DNA from: an uncultured Eubacteriales bacterium
GTDB lineage: Bacteria; Bacillota; Clostridia; Christensenellales; Borkfalkiaceae
Length of the DNA stretch: 64,000 bases
NCBI GenBank assembly: GCA_900543915.1
Contig: UQTB01000004.1
Span: forward strand, 48,799 to 112,798
Direction: 5' to 3'
Shown: positions 1 to 9,567 of the stretch, piece by piece
Numbering within the stretch: the stretch's first letter is position 1
Layout of the letters: each line of letters opens with the position of its first letter
The notes under the pieces: model-generated
Seen by the model: only the letters and a program-made list of their open reading frames with translations
The model's database searches: none
Told to the model about the DNA's origin: nothing
Position numbers and translations under genes: made by a program

Positions 1-1
1 C

Positions 2-1096
2 AAGGCGCTCTGTCTGCACATCTGCCACGACTGCAACCTCCGCTGCGAGTATTGTTTTGCGGGAGAGGGGAAATATAAGGGCAGAACGGAATATATGTCC
101 GACGAAGTCGCGCGCGCCGCGGTGGATTTCCTCATCGGGCAGTCCGGGAACCGGAAGATTCTGGAGATGGATTTCTTCGGCGGGGAGCCGCTCATGAATC
201 TCTCCGTCGTGAAAAATACGGTGGCGTACGCGAAAGAACAGGGAAAACTGCACGGCAAGAAGTTCCTGTTCACGCTCACGACGAACGGCGTGCTGCTGAC
301 CGGCGAGACCGCCGAATGGCTGAACGAAGAGATGGAAAACGTCGTTCTGAGCCTGGACGGCAGAAAGGAAGTGCATGACGGCGTCCGCCGGACGGTGAAC
401 GGGAAGGGCAGCTACGAGGTCATCATCGAAAACCTGAAGCGCTTTGTCCGCATGCGCGGGGACAGGCACTATTATATCCGCGGCACGTTCACCAACCGGA
501 ACCTCGATTTCGGGGAGGACGTTCTGGCGCTCGCCGACAGCGGATTCCGTGAAATATCCCTCGAGCCCGTCGTTCTTCCGGAGGGGCACGCGCTCTACAT
601 CGGCAGGGACAAGCTCCCCGCGATCGCGGAGGAATACCGCAGGCTGGCGCGGGAATACCTGAAGAGAAAGGAGGAGGGAAAGCCGCTCTTCCGCTTCTTC
701 CATTTCCAGATCGACCTGGAAGGCGGCCCGTGCCTGAAAAAGCGCGTGAGCGCGTGCGGCGCGGGAAACGAGTATTTTTCGGTCACGCCGCAGGGAGATC
801 TCTACCCCTGCCATCAGTTTGCGGACGATCCTGAGTATAAAATGGGAAACGTCTTCGACGGGACGCTGAACGAGGAGATCCGCGCCGTATTCAGAAACGC
901 CAATCTCTTCACGAAAGAAAAGTGCAAAAACTGCTTTGCGAAGTATCACTGCAGCGGCGGCTGCGCGGCGAACAACATTCATTTCGGCGGAGATATCGAT
1001 ACGCCGTACGAAATTACCTGCGAAATGATGAAGGCGCGCATGGAGTGCGCCCTGCACCTCTATGCCAGGGCGCGCGAAAGCGAAAGTGCGCAATAA
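2..1096 (+). CDS. scfB: SCIFF-type peptide maturase, radical SAM/SPASM (5' truncated)
   Basis: Radical SAM enzyme that installs thioether cross-links on a small Cys-rich peptide (SCIFF, 'six cysteines in forty-five'). The open frame enters from base 2, so the N-terminus lies outside the window; 364 residues are visible against about 450 in the family. The radical SAM cluster motif CNLRCEYC (C-x3-C-x2-C) is at visible residues 11-18, directly followed by the FAGEGKY stretch typical of this family. The C-terminal half has the SPASM cysteines (CGAG, YPCHQF, CKNC, CSGGC, final C-x6-C). In Clostridia the family sits next to the SCIFF peptide gene and upstream of secD-secF, which matches the next genes here; the peptide gene itself would lie upstream and is not visible. 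The first ATG at 95 is internal and is not the start. Confidence 0.9.
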   Translation, partial: KALCLHICHDCNLRCEYCFAGEGKYKGRTEYMSDEVARAAVDFLIGQSGNRKILEMDFFGGEPLMNLSVVKNTVAYAKEQGKLHGKKFLFTLTTNGVLLTGETAEWLNEEMENVVLSLDGRKEVHDGVRRTVNGKGSYEVIIENLKRFVRMRGDRHYYIRGTFTNRNLDFGEDVLALADSGFREISLEPVVLPEGHALYIGRDKLPAIAEEYRRLAREYLKRKEEGKPLFRFFHFQIDLEGGPCLKKRVSACGAGNEYFSVTPQGDLYPCHQFADDPEYKMGNVFDGTLNEEIRAVFRNANLFTKEKCKNCFAKYHCSGGCAANNIHFGGDIDTPYEITCEMMKARMECALHLYARARESESAQ

Positions 1097-1160
1097 CCCC
1101 GATTCGGCGAAAAAATATGCCGCCGACAATGCGAAATTATAAAAAAACAACTTGTTTTTA

Positions 1161-1189
1161 TTGACTAAAAAGCGAATAAGTTATATAAT
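1161..1189 (+). promoter_or_regulatory. sigma-A-type promoter for secDF
   Basis: TTGACT at 1161-1166 and TATAAT at 1184-1189 with a 17-base spacer, about 40 bases upstream of the secD start. This makes secDF a separate transcription unit from the maturase. Confidence 0.75.
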
Positions 1190-1229
1190 TATTTAGTCTA
1201 GGACTACGAAATTACATCAGGAGGCAAGG

Positions 1230-2510
1230 ATGAGCAAGAAGAAGTCAATCGTATTACTGGTACTGATCGTGCTGGTGATCGTGGTATTGACCTTAATGAC
1301 TTTCGTCAGTTTTGCTCTGCCGGGCAGCGTCAAGGATTTCAATTCCATCATCGGCGCGATGGAGCTCGAGCAGGATCTCGGCGAAGGCTATACCTACACC
1401 TATGAAATGAAAGACGAATTGCAGCTGGACGATTCGGACGTGACGGTGGAAGACGTGTTGAAGGAAGTGCGTGAACGCGTCGAATTCCTCGGATACAGCG
1501 GCGCCGAAGTTTACGCATATAAACAGGCGGAAGAAGACGATTACAGACTGCGCATCACGCTGAGAGGGCTGAAAATTGACGGCAGCGTCACCACGCCGGA
1601 TGCGGACGTTCAGGCGATTATGCTGTTCGGCGACACCGTGTTTACCGATGGGGACGGCAACACCCTGTTCGATCAGGACGGGGTTGTCAATGCCTATACG
1701 CAGACTTTGAGCGGATCGCATTACGTCGCGCTGGAATTCACCAAGAGCGCGGCCGACCAGGTCGCGGGCAAGACCATCACCGCCAAAATCGGCGATACGA
1801 CCGTAATGAGTGTGGACTGCTCGGATTTTTCGGGAACGACTTTGTTTTTCAGCAGCGATGGTTCTGACGCGCAGGCGGTGCGCCGCATTGCAGCGCAGCT
1901 CAAATTCGGCGGGCTGCCGCTCGAATACGAGGCGGTGGACAGCGGCTATAACGCCTATTCGGTTCTGGGCGAAAACGCAGTGATGGACGTCACGCTGGCT
2001 TTCGTCATCGCGGTCGCCGTCATCATGGTTTTGTTTTTGGTGTTTTACCGCGGGTTCGGGCTGGTTTCCGATCTCACGATTTTCTCGTTTGTGCTGGTCG
2101 AGCTTCTGTTCCTGATCCTGATTCCCGGCGTGGTTCTCTCGCTGGCGAGCGTGCTCGGCATTCTGTTTGCGACGCTCGTCGTGATTGCGCAGATGGCGGT
2201 GCTTTCTTCCAACGTAAAGAAGGAGTACGCGATGGGCAAGACCATCAGGGCGGCGGTCAAAACGGGTTACAGAAAGGGTATTTTCGCCATTTTGGATATG
2301 ACTGCGGTGTTGGGAATCGGCACGATTCTGATGCTGATTCTGGGCGGCAGCGCGATGTTCCCGTTCGCGGTGACGTTCGGCGTCGGGCTCATCATCGGCG
2401 CGCTCGCCACGATGTTCCTGTCCCAGCTGCTCCTGAAAATCATCATGGCGCTTCCCAAGAATCAGGAAAAGTTCTTTTGCTTGAAGAGGGAGGAAGAAGT
2501 CAATGAATAA
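1230..2510 (+). CDS. secD: SecD-like preprotein translocase accessory subunit
   Basis: Probable SecD, half of the SecDF complex that uses the proton gradient to help complete protein export through SecYEG. It has an N-terminal membrane segment (about residues 5-30), an extracytoplasmic domain (about 35-245) and a C-terminal cluster of five hydrophobic segments (about 250-410). The membrane part resembles SecD/SecF, but the usual DLxGG signature near the start is only loosely present as DLGEG, so this is a divergent form. The start at 1230 is preceded by a strong Shine-Dalgarno (AGGAGG at 1219-1224). The 3' end overlaps secF by 8 bases, implying translational coupling. Assignment rests on topology, the paired SecF-like gene and conserved clostridial order (SCIFF maturase-secD-secF-recJ-relA). 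Confidence 0.82.
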   Translation: MSKKKSIVLLVLIVLVIVVLTLMTFVSFALPGSVKDFNSIIGAMELEQDLGEGYTYTYEMKDELQLDDSDVTVEDVLKEVRERVEFLGYSGAEVYAYKQAEEDDYRLRITLRGLKIDGSVTTPDADVQAIMLFGDTVFTDGDGNTLFDQDGVVNAYTQTLSGSHYVALEFTKSAADQVAGKTITAKIGDTTVMSVDCSDFSGTTLFFSSDGSDAQAVRRIAAQLKFGGLPLEYEAVDSGYNAYSVLGENAVMDVTLAFVIAVAVIMVLFLVFYRGFGLVSDLTIFSFVLVELLFLILIPGVVLSLASVLGILFATLVVIAQMAVLSSNVKKEYAMGKTIRAAVKTGYRKGIFAILDMTAVLGIGTILMLILGGSAMFPFAVTFGVGLIIGALATMFLSQLLLKIIMALPKNQEKFFCLKREEEVNE

Positions 2511-3441
2511 GATCATGAAAGGTGCGAAGATCTGGATGGCGCTGGCGCTCGTCGTGATCGTCGCGGGGGCGTTCGTCCTCGGGTTCGTCGGCATGAACAC
2601 CACGGTTTCCTACGGCGGCGGTTACGAAGTGATCGTCACGACGGATGCCGAACTGGATACGTACGAAACGGTTTCCTCCATCACCGAAAAGGTGCTGAAG
2701 GACAACGGACTGAAATACGAATATAAGAAAGAAGTCAACGACAAGGCGATTCTGATTTACGGGTTTCAATCGGTGGTTTCCGCCGAAACGGTAGATGCGA
2801 TCAACGCCGCGCTCCAGGCGGAATCGACGCTGACCAACAACCCGGTGGCGGAATGCAACGAAGTGCTCGCGACGCGCTCAAACACGCACATCTGGATGGC
2901 TGTGATTGTGGCGGCGATCGTCGCGGTCTGCGCCTTCGTGTACGCGCTGATCCGCTATAAGCTGGCGGCGGGCGCCACGATCGCGGTGCTCTTCATCGTC
3001 AACGTATTGCTCACCGTGATGCTGACTGCGGTATGCCGCGTTCCGGTCGGCGAGTATTACCTCGCTTCCGTTGCCGCGACCGTGCTGCTCGGGCTGATGA
3101 TGAACGTGTTTTGGCTGTATGCGGCGAAGGATATCGCGAAAAACGTCGCGAATGAAGACAAGTCCGTCGCCGAACGCGCGGTAATGGCGGGCAACGCCAC
3201 CGCAAAGCTCAATTTAGGGCTGCTGATCGCAGTCGTTGTGGCGGCGGTGCTGCTGGCGGTGCTCGGGACGACTTCTCTCGCATACGTCGGCTATACCATG
3301 ATCGCAGGCATCGTTTCCTCCGCGTTCGTGGCGATCTTCCTGACGGGGCCGGTATGGTCGATGTTCAAGGGCGTCGGCGAGGCGAGAGCGAAGAGAGCTT
3401 CCTATCAGGGCAAAGAAAAGGCGGAAGCGAAGGCGGAATAA
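2503..3441 (+). CDS. secF: SecF-like preprotein translocase accessory subunit
   Basis: Partner of the preceding SecD. The 312-residue protein has one N-terminal membrane segment (about residues 7-27), an extracytoplasmic portion (about 28-125) and further segments from about 128 to 290, ending in a Lys/Glu/Ala-rich cytoplasmic tail. A YGGGYE stretch at about 38-43 stands where SecF proteins have a Gly-Gly signature after TM1, so the motif is divergent. The start lies inside the end of secD, with GAGGGAGGAAG just upstream as ribosome-binding site. An intrinsic terminator follows. Confidence 0.8.
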   Translation: MNKIMKGAKIWMALALVVIVAGAFVLGFVGMNTTVSYGGGYEVIVTTDAELDTYETVSSITEKVLKDNGLKYEYKKEVNDKAILIYGFQSVVSAETVDAINAALQAESTLTNNPVAECNEVLATRSNTHIWMAVIVAAIVAVCAFVYALIRYKLAAGATIAVLFIVNVLLTVMLTAVCRVPVGEYYLASVAATVLLGLMMNVFWLYAAKDIAKNVANEDKSVAERAVMAGNATAKLNLGLLIAVVVAAVLLAVLGTTSLAYVGYTMIAGIVSSAFVAIFLTGPVWSMFKGVGEARAKRASYQGKEKAEAKAE

Positions 3442-3463
3442 GGTTTCGCAAAACGGCACATTC

Positions 3464-3491
3464 AGGCGGGATATCATCATCTCGCCTTTTT
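3464..3491 (+). terminator. intrinsic terminator after secF
   Basis: Nine-base-pair stem AGGCGGGAT / ATCTCGCCT (one G-T pair) with a 6-base loop and a run of five T. It closes the secDF unit. It also argues against the TTG at 3490 as the recJ start, since that codon lies in the T run. Confidence 0.7.
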
Positions 3492-3510
3492 GGTTAAAAA
3501 GGAAGGATTT

Positions 3511-5820
3511 ATGGAAAGACTGCGCTGTCATCCCGCTCTCTCCGGGCGGGAGCGGAAAATTGTAGAAGAAATCGCGCTTGCAAACGGACTCTCCCCGGAA
3601 ACGGCGGAGATCCTTTTCGCGCGCGGTCTGGACAGCGCGGATAAGGCTTACGCGTTCCTGAATCCCGGCAGGCACCGCTTTCACGATCCCTTCCTGCTCT
3701 CGGGCATGAAGGCGTGCGTGGAGCGGCTGGAACGCGCCCGCCGGGAGGGCGAGCGCGCGCTGGTCTACGGCGATTACGATGCGGACGGGGTTTCCGCCGC
3801 CGCAATTCTGTATCGCGCGCTCAGGAAATTCGGCGTCGAAGCGCTGACCGTCGTCCCCGAGCGGGAAAACGGTTACGGCCTGAATCTCGGCTTGGTGGAG
3901 GCCATCGCGGAAGAGACGGCAATCGACCTGGTCATCACGGTTGACTGCGGCATCTCCAATCGGGAAGAGATCTCCGAACTCATGGATCTGGGGATGGACG
4001 TCATCGTGACAGATCATCACGAAATCCCGCCCGCGCTTCCCGAATGCGTCTGTATCAACCCCCATCTCCCCGGGCAGGATTATCCCTTTGACAGCCTGTG
4101 CGGCGCGGGCGTCGCCTTCAAACTCGCCTGCGCTCTTTTGGGGGAGGAGGCGTATTCCTATCTGGATTTCGCCGCGGTGGCGACGGTGGCGGACAGCATG
4201 CCGCTCGTCGGGGAAAACCGCGACATCGTGTTCGAGGGACTGAAAATGCTGGGGGGCAAACGCGTCCGTCCGGCCATGAAATATCTCCTTTCCTCGAACA
4301 AGGACCGCGAGGTGAACGCCCAGACGCTCGCCTACGTTCTCGCGCCCCGCATCAACGCGGCGGGCAGAATGGGGGATGCGAACGCGGCGCTCTCTCTGTT
4401 CCTCTCGGAGGACGAAAACGAGATCGCGGACCTTGCCGCCAGGCTCTCCGCGTATAATCTGGAACGCCAGGCGGAGTGCGATAAACTGTATCAGGCAGCC
4501 AAGGCGCAGCTGGAGAAAAAGGGCGCTTACGGCAACATCATCATGCTGTACGACGAGACCTGGGCGACGGGGTTCGTCGGCATCGTCGCCGCGCGGCTGG
4601 CGGAGGAATACGCCCGCCCGGTCATCATGTTCGCCGGGCAGGACGGGCGTCTGAAGGGCTCCGCGCGCAGTGTGGACGGAATCAATATTTTCGAGGTGAT
4701 CTCCTCGCAGAAAGCGCTGCTGAGAGAATTCGGCGGGCATGCGCAGGCAGCGGGCGTCTCTGTCGAACGCGAGAACTTCGAGGCGTTCGAGGCGGGGGCG
4801 GACGCTTACATAGCGGCGCACTGCGATCCGTCCGCCTTTCAGCCGGTCCTATCCGTCGAGCGGATGGTCGACCGCCCGCTCACGGCGGCGTTCGTCTCGG
4901 AGCTGAACCGGCTGGAACCCTGCGGCGTGGGAAACAAAAAGCCGCTGTTTGCGACCGAAATCGGCAGTACCGACTGTTCCGTTCTCAAACAGGGTACGGG
5001 ACATATCACCTTTCATACCGATTGCCTGGATATGATTTGGTTCGGCGGTCTCAAAGACGCCGATCTCCTGAAGCTCCCCGTTAAAAAGACGGTCGTTTTT
5101 GAAGCGAACCTCTCCGTCTTCGGGCGGTCGCAGTCCTTGCGCGGATACGTGAAGGAACTTTTGATGCCGGAAAAGCCGGGCGGCGGGGAGCTCGGGCTCT
5201 ATCTGCTCGCAAACGCGCTTTCTCAGCTGCAATACGAGACGTTCGGGCAGGACGACCGCCCGCTCGGAGAGGCGGAAACGCATGCGTTCGTCGCGGAGGC
5301 GCTGGCACGTCCGCACGGCGCGGTCTTTTTCGCAGCGCGCGCGGAGACGCTCGCCGCCTTTCCGGAACTGGAGGGGCTTCCCGTCTCCGTTTACAAGCCG
5401 CCCGAACGCAACCTGCTGAATGCGGTCGTGCTTTCGCCCAAGGAAGAGGCGGATTTCGGCGGTTTTGCGCGCGTGATCTGGCTGGACCGCCCTTTGAAAA
5501 GCATCAACGTCGGGGGAGACCGCCCCGTGTACTATAACTGCGAGCGGGCGGGAATTCCGCTCGACGGGATCAGGGCGGACCGTGACGCCTGCAAGCGCGC
5601 TTTCGCGGAGATGAAGGCGCGCGCCGGAAAACCCTGCGCGGGCAGCGCGGATTTTTATTTCCGCTACCGCCCCGCCGAGCGCGCGGAGCAGTTCGTCTTC
5701 GCGTTCGAGGTGTTCTGCGAACTGGGCTTTTTTTCGGTGGAAAGCGGCGTTCTGCGCTATTTTCCCGCCGTCAGGCGGGATCTGGCGGATTCCGCGATCT
5801 ATCGCTTTGTAGGGGACTGA
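3511..5820 (+). CDS. recJ: single-stranded-DNA-specific exonuclease RecJ
   Basis: 5'-3' exonuclease acting on single-stranded DNA in recombination and mismatch or base-excision repair. 769 residues from the ATG at 3511, which has GGAAGG 6-12 bases upstream; an in-frame TTG at 3490 is less likely because it lies in a terminator. DHH-family metal motifs are visible: YGDYDADG at residues 86-93 and VTDHHE at about 166-171. The DHHA1 region has GGHAQAAG near residue 408, followed by an OB-like segment. A C-terminal extension of roughly 200 residues goes beyond the shorter RecJ core, as in several Firmicutes. It ends one base before the relA start. Confidence 0.93.
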   Translation: MERLRCHPALSGRERKIVEEIALANGLSPETAEILFARGLDSADKAYAFLNPGRHRFHDPFLLSGMKACVERLERARREGERALVYGDYDADGVSAAAILYRALRKFGVEALTVVPERENGYGLNLGLVEAIAEETAIDLVITVDCGISNREEISELMDLGMDVIVTDHHEIPPALPECVCINPHLPGQDYPFDSLCGAGVAFKLACALLGEEAYSYLDFAAVATVADSMPLVGENRDIVFEGLKMLGGKRVRPAMKYLLSSNKDREVNAQTLAYVLAPRINAAGRMGDANAALSLFLSEDENEIADLAARLSAYNLERQAECDKLYQAAKAQLEKKGAYGNIIMLYDETWATGFVGIVAARLAEEYARPVIMFAGQDGRLKGSARSVDGINIFEVISSQKALLREFGGHAQAAGVSVERENFEAFEAGADAYIAAHCDPSAFQPVLSVERMVDRPLTAAFVSELNRLEPCGVGNKKPLFATEIGSTDCSVLKQGTGHITFHTDCLDMIWFGGLKDADLLKLPVKKTVVFEANLSVFGRSQSLRGYVKELLMPEKPGGGELGLYLLANALSQLQYETFGQDDRPLGEAETHAFVAEALARPHGAVFFAARAETLAAFPELEGLPVSVYKPPERNLLNAVVLSPKEEADFGGFARVIWLDRPLKSINVGGDRPVYYNCERAGIPLDGIRADRDACKRAFAEMKARAGKPCAGSADFYFRYRPAERAEQFVFAFEVFCELGFFSVESGVLRYFPAVRRDLADSAIYRFVGD

Positions 5821-5821
5821 T

Positions 5822-7948
5822 ATGGACGTTTTGGAAAGAATCAGACAAGTGTATACGGGGGATGACCTCAGCTTGTGCGAGCGCGCGTACGACTATGCGA
5901 AAAAGGCGCACGCCAATCAGAAGCGCGCGTCCGGCGAGGAATATTTCACGCATCCGTGCGCGGTCGCGTCCATCCTCATCGACCTGGGGCTGGACGCGCC
6001 CACCATCGCCGCGGCGTTTCTGCACGACGTCATCGAGGATACCCCCGTCTCGGAGGGGGACGTCCGTCAGGAATTCGGCGACGAGGTGCTGGAGCTCGTC
6101 CTCGGCGTGACCAAGCTGGAGAAGATCGAGTTCACCTCGCAGGAAGAGGAGCAGGCGGAGAACTTCCGCAAGATCTTCGTGGCGATGGCAAAGGATATCC
6201 GCGTGATCATCATCAAGCTCGCCGACCGTCTGCACAACATGCGCTCGCTCAACTTCCTCTCCAAGGAGCGCCAGCAGCGCCTCGCCCGCGAGACGCTGGA
6301 TATCTTTGCGCCGCTTGCCGGTCGGCTGGGCATCAGCCAGATCAAATGCGAGCTGGAAGATCTCTCTCTCAAATATCTGGAGCCGGAATTTTTTGAATTT
6401 CTGGTCGTCAACATCAATCAGAAGGTCAAGGAACGGCGGGAGTTCGTGGATTTCGTGGTCAAGGAGATCAACGGGATCCTGGTGGAATCGGGCATCGAGG
6501 GAAAGGTGTTCGGCCGCCCCAAGCATTTTTACTCCATCTACAAGAAGATGAAGAACCAGCACAAGACGCTCGACCAGATCTACGATCTGACCGCCGTGCG
6601 CGTCATCGTGGCGGACGTCAACGAGTGCTACGAGATCTTCGGCAAGATCCACCACAAATGGAAGCCCATTCCGGGCAGGATCAAGGACTATATCGCGACG
6701 CCCAAACCCAACATGTACCAGTCCCTCCACACGACGGTGGTCACGGACTTCGGGCAGATCTTTGAAATTCAGATCCGCACGTTCGAGATGGACCGCGCCG
6801 CAGAATACGGTATCGCGGCGCACTGGAAATATAAGGAGAACAAGACGGAGGCGGACGATTTCGACACCCGCCTCACCTGGATCCGCGAGGTCATGGAATG
6901 GCAGGGCGGGCTGAAGGACTCCAAGGAATTTCTGGATTCCCTGAAAGGGGATATCTACAGCTCGGAGGTCCTGGTGTTCACGCCGAAGGGGGACGTCATT
7001 TCCCTCCCGAAGGACGCCACGCCCATCGATTTTGCCTACGCCATTCACTCCGCGGTGGGAAACCGCTGCGTGGGGGCGAAGGTAAACGGAAAGATGGTCC
7101 CGCTCAATACGCCGCTGCAAGTCGGCGACGTGGTGGAGGTGATCACCTCCCAGAATTCAAAGGGCCCCTCCTGGGACTGGCTGAAGATCGTAAAGGGCTC
7201 CTCCACCAAAGTGAAGATCAAGCAGTTCTTCAAGCGGGAGATGAAGGAGGAGAACATCAAAACGGGCAAGTCCATGCTGGAAGCGGAAGCGAAACGCAAG
7301 GGCTTTACCCTCTCCGAACTCCTGACGGACGAGGCGTTCTTAAAGCTCTCCAGCCGCATGTCCTTTTCGGGGCAGGACGAGATGTTCGCTTCCGTCGGAT
7401 ACGGCGCCGTCACGACAAATCAGATTTTACTCAAGCTCATCGACCACTATCGCAAGAAAATGCCGAAAGAGGTCGTCAAGGCGGAAATTTCCAGGAGAGA
7501 GCCCACCGGCGGCGTGGTCGTCAAGGGCATGAGCGGGCTGCTGGTGCGTTACGCGGGGTGCTGTACGCCCGTCCCGGGGGACGAGATCGTCGGGTTTATC
7601 TCCCGCGGCAGGGGCGTCACCATTCACCGCGCGGACTGCCCGAACATGAAAACGGTGGACCGCGACCGGCTCATCGAGGTCAGCTGGGCGAATCAGGCGG
7701 ATATCCCGTACAAGGCGAGTATCCGCGCGGTCGCTTCCGATCAGGGCGCCATTCTGGCTGCGGTCTCCACGCAGTGCGCGCTGATGAACCTCACCATTAC
7801 TTCCATCAACGGCCGGCTGGACGCAAAGACAAAGGAAGCCGTGGTGGATTTCAACATCAGGCTCAATTCCCGGCAGGATCTGGATACGCTGATTTCAAAG
7901 CTGAAACAGGATAAAAAACTGGCGGACGTCTATCGTACGTCCAATTAA
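5822..7948 (+). CDS. relA: bifunctional (p)ppGpp synthetase/hydrolase Rel
   Basis: Makes and degrades the stringent-response alarmone (p)ppGpp. 708 residues with the standard order: HD hydrolase domain (H44, H68-D69, E72-D73), synthetase domain (about 200-340, with RIKD near 287-290, the RxKD form found in bifunctional Rel rather than the ExDD of synthetase-only RelA), TGS domain (about 385-445), a conserved-cysteine region (GCCTPVPGD near 578) and a C-terminal ACT domain (about 632-708). The start is one base after the recJ stop, with AGGGG as ribosome-binding site. Both enzymatic centres look intact. Confidence 0.95.
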   Translation: MDVLERIRQVYTGDDLSLCERAYDYAKKAHANQKRASGEEYFTHPCAVASILIDLGLDAPTIAAAFLHDVIEDTPVSEGDVRQEFGDEVLELVLGVTKLEKIEFTSQEEEQAENFRKIFVAMAKDIRVIIIKLADRLHNMRSLNFLSKERQQRLARETLDIFAPLAGRLGISQIKCELEDLSLKYLEPEFFEFLVVNINQKVKERREFVDFVVKEINGILVESGIEGKVFGRPKHFYSIYKKMKNQHKTLDQIYDLTAVRVIVADVNECYEIFGKIHHKWKPIPGRIKDYIATPKPNMYQSLHTTVVTDFGQIFEIQIRTFEMDRAAEYGIAAHWKYKENKTEADDFDTRLTWIREVMEWQGGLKDSKEFLDSLKGDIYSSEVLVFTPKGDVISLPKDATPIDFAYAIHSAVGNRCVGAKVNGKMVPLNTPLQVGDVVEVITSQNSKGPSWDWLKIVKGSSTKVKIKQFFKREMKEENIKTGKSMLEAEAKRKGFTLSELLTDEAFLKLSSRMSFSGQDEMFASVGYGAVTTNQILLKLIDHYRKKMPKEVVKAEISRREPTGGVVVKGMSGLLVRYAGCCTPVPGDEIVGFISRGRGVTIHRADCPNMKTVDRDRLIEVSWANQADIPYKASIRAVASDQGAILAAVSTQCALMNLTITSINGRLDAKTKEAVVDFNIRLNSRQDLDTLISKLKQDKKLADVYRTSN

Positions 7949-7957
7949 AGGAGAGAA

Positions 7958-8956
7958 GTGAAACCGCAAAAAGTGATGATTTTCGGCGGGACGGGATTTT
8001 TGGGATACGCCGCCGCAAAGCTGTTTTCGGAGCGCGGGGCGGAGGTTTCCGCCTGCGCAATGCCGGGCGAACTGGCGTCGCTGGACTGGATGGACAGCCG
8101 CATCTCCCTCAGGCTCGTCGATCTGTTCTCGGCGGATCATGCCGAGCTGACCGCGTTGGCGGAGGGCTGCGACACCGCGGTGTACGCGCTCGGGCCGGAC
8201 GACCGCATTCTGCCGGACGCCCCCGCGTACGATTTTTTCAAAGAGCGGCTGGTGGATAAATGCGTCTCCGTTTTATCCGCGGCAAAGGATGCCGGCGTCC
8301 GCCGCTGCGTGGTGCTGAGCTCCTATTTCTGCTATTTCGACCGCAGGGAAAAGGGAAAGCTGTCCCGCTTTCATCCCTATATCCGCGCGCGTTCGGAGCA
8401 GGAAAAGGCCGTGGTCGCGCTGGGAGAAAAAGGGGGCTTTGAAGTGATGATCGTCGAGATTCCCTACGTGTTCGGCGCGCCCGTCGGCAGAAAGCCCATC
8501 TGGAAGGATGCGCTTTTATCTCATTTCGACGGCCTTTCCCGCGTATTTTTCCCCGCGGGCGGGGGAACTGCCGCGGTGGACGTCTCTGGCGTCGCTCAGG
8601 CAATCTATGCGGCGGCGGTCAACGGGGTGCACGGGCAGTGCTATCAGGTCGCCAAGGAGAATTATCTCTTTTCCGAGCTGATTCCCATGATGCTCGCCCA
8701 TGCGGGCGACCGCAGGGGATACACCTCCGTTCCCGCGTTTTTGTGTACGCTTTGGACGAAGCGGATCGAGAAGAAGAACCGCGCCGCGGGCAAGGAGAGC
8801 GGGCTGAACCTCTCCAGGCTGATGACGCAGATTCAGAACCGCAAGTTTTACCTCGATCCGGAGGTTCTTTATCAGCAGCTCGACTATGCGTCGCTCGGAT
8901 TTGACGGCGGGAGAGCGGTGGAGGAGGGCGTCGCCGAGAGCATGGCGGCGCTGTGA
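7958..8956 (+). CDS. NAD(P)-dependent epimerase/reductase-like protein
   Basis: 332-residue Rossmann-fold protein of the extended short-chain dehydrogenase/epimerase group. The dinucleotide-binding motif GGTGFLG is at residues 10-16. The usual catalytic YxxxK is not clear: YIRARSEQEK appears where it is expected. Substrate unknown. GTG start at 7958 preceded by AAAGGAGAG. It follows relA by 9 bases and runs into the next gene, so it belongs to the same transcript. It could be an NAD(P)-binding regulatory protein rather than an active epimerase. Confidence 0.72.
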   Translation: MKPQKVMIFGGTGFLGYAAAKLFSERGAEVSACAMPGELASLDWMDSRISLRLVDLFSADHAELTALAEGCDTAVYALGPDDRILPDAPAYDFFKERLVDKCVSVLSAAKDAGVRRCVVLSSYFCYFDRREKGKLSRFHPYIRARSEQEKAVVALGEKGGFEVMIVEIPYVFGAPVGRKPIWKDALLSHFDGLSRVFFPAGGGTAAVDVSGVAQAIYAAAVNGVHGQCYQVAKENYLFSELIPMMLAHAGDRRGYTSVPAFLCTLWTKRIEKKNRAAGKESGLNLSRLMTQIQNRKFYLDPEVLYQQLDYASLGFDGGRAVEEGVAESMAAL

Positions 8957-8958
8957 AC

Positions 8959-9567
8959 ATGAAAGTGATTTTAATGCACACGGGCCCGTTGAGCGTCAAT
9001 ACCTATCTGGTCTGCAACGAGGCCGCGCGGGAGATGCTCGTCATCGACCCGGGCGGAAACGCCGATGAGATCCTGCGCCGCGCGGAGGCGGAAAACTGCC
9101 GGATTGCGGCGGTTCTGCTGACGCACGCGCACTTCGACCACGCGGGCGCCTGCAAGGAGCTGCAGGACGCGGGCATCCCGGTTTATGTGCACAGAGAAGA
9201 GGAAATCAATCTCCATTCCGCCGGCAACATGGGGCGGCTTTTCGGCTGTCCCATGGCTGAACTGCGGGCGGATTCCGTCTTTGCGGACGGAGACGTGCTT
9301 TCGCTCGCGCATCTTGCCGTCACCGTCCTCCATACGCCCGGGCACACCGCCGGTTCGTGCTGCTTTCAGATCGGCGACAGGCTGTTTTCGGGCGATACGT
9401 TGTTTTTCGGCTCCGCCGGGCGCACCGACCTCATCGGCGGGGACGCCCGCGCGCTCGCCGCTTCCCTGCGCAGGCTCTGCGCGCTGCCGGGCGATTGCGT
9501 CGTCTGCCCCGGGCACGGAGAAGAGACGACGCTTCAATACGAAAGGGAGAACAATCCGTTTTGCTGA
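8959..9567 (+). CDS. metallo-beta-lactamase-fold hydrolase (glyoxalase II-like)
   Basis: Small cytoplasmic hydrolase of about 202 residues. The metal-binding signature THAHFDHAG is complete, followed by HTPGHTAGS, FSGDTLF and a late CPGHG histidine, so all metal ligands of the glyoxalase II/YcbL branch are present. Family members hydrolyse thioesters or related compounds; the substrate here is unknown. The ATG at 8959 gives the usual MKVI start. A GTG at 8953 overlapping the upstream stop is an alternative that adds two residues. The 3' end overlaps the start of hemZ. Confidence 0.85.
   Translation: MKVILMHTGPLSVNTYLVCNEAAREMLVIDPGGNADEILRRAEAENCRIAAVLLTHAHFDHAGACKELQDAGIPVYVHREEEINLHSAGNMGRLFGCPMAELRADSVFADGDVLSLAHLAVTVLHTPGHTAGSCCFQIGDRLFSGDTLFFGSAGRTDLIGGDARALAASLRRLCALPGDCVVCPGHGEETTLQYERENNPFC

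Noticed and set aside
1293..2603. 436-codon minus-strand frame opposite secD
   Set aside because: Composition is His/Arg-rich as in antisense shadows, and the sense gene is well supported.
9357..9560. Extended N-terminus of the HemZ frame
   Set aside because: Shadow of the metallo-beta-lactamase-fold gene; similarity to HemZ begins near 9561.
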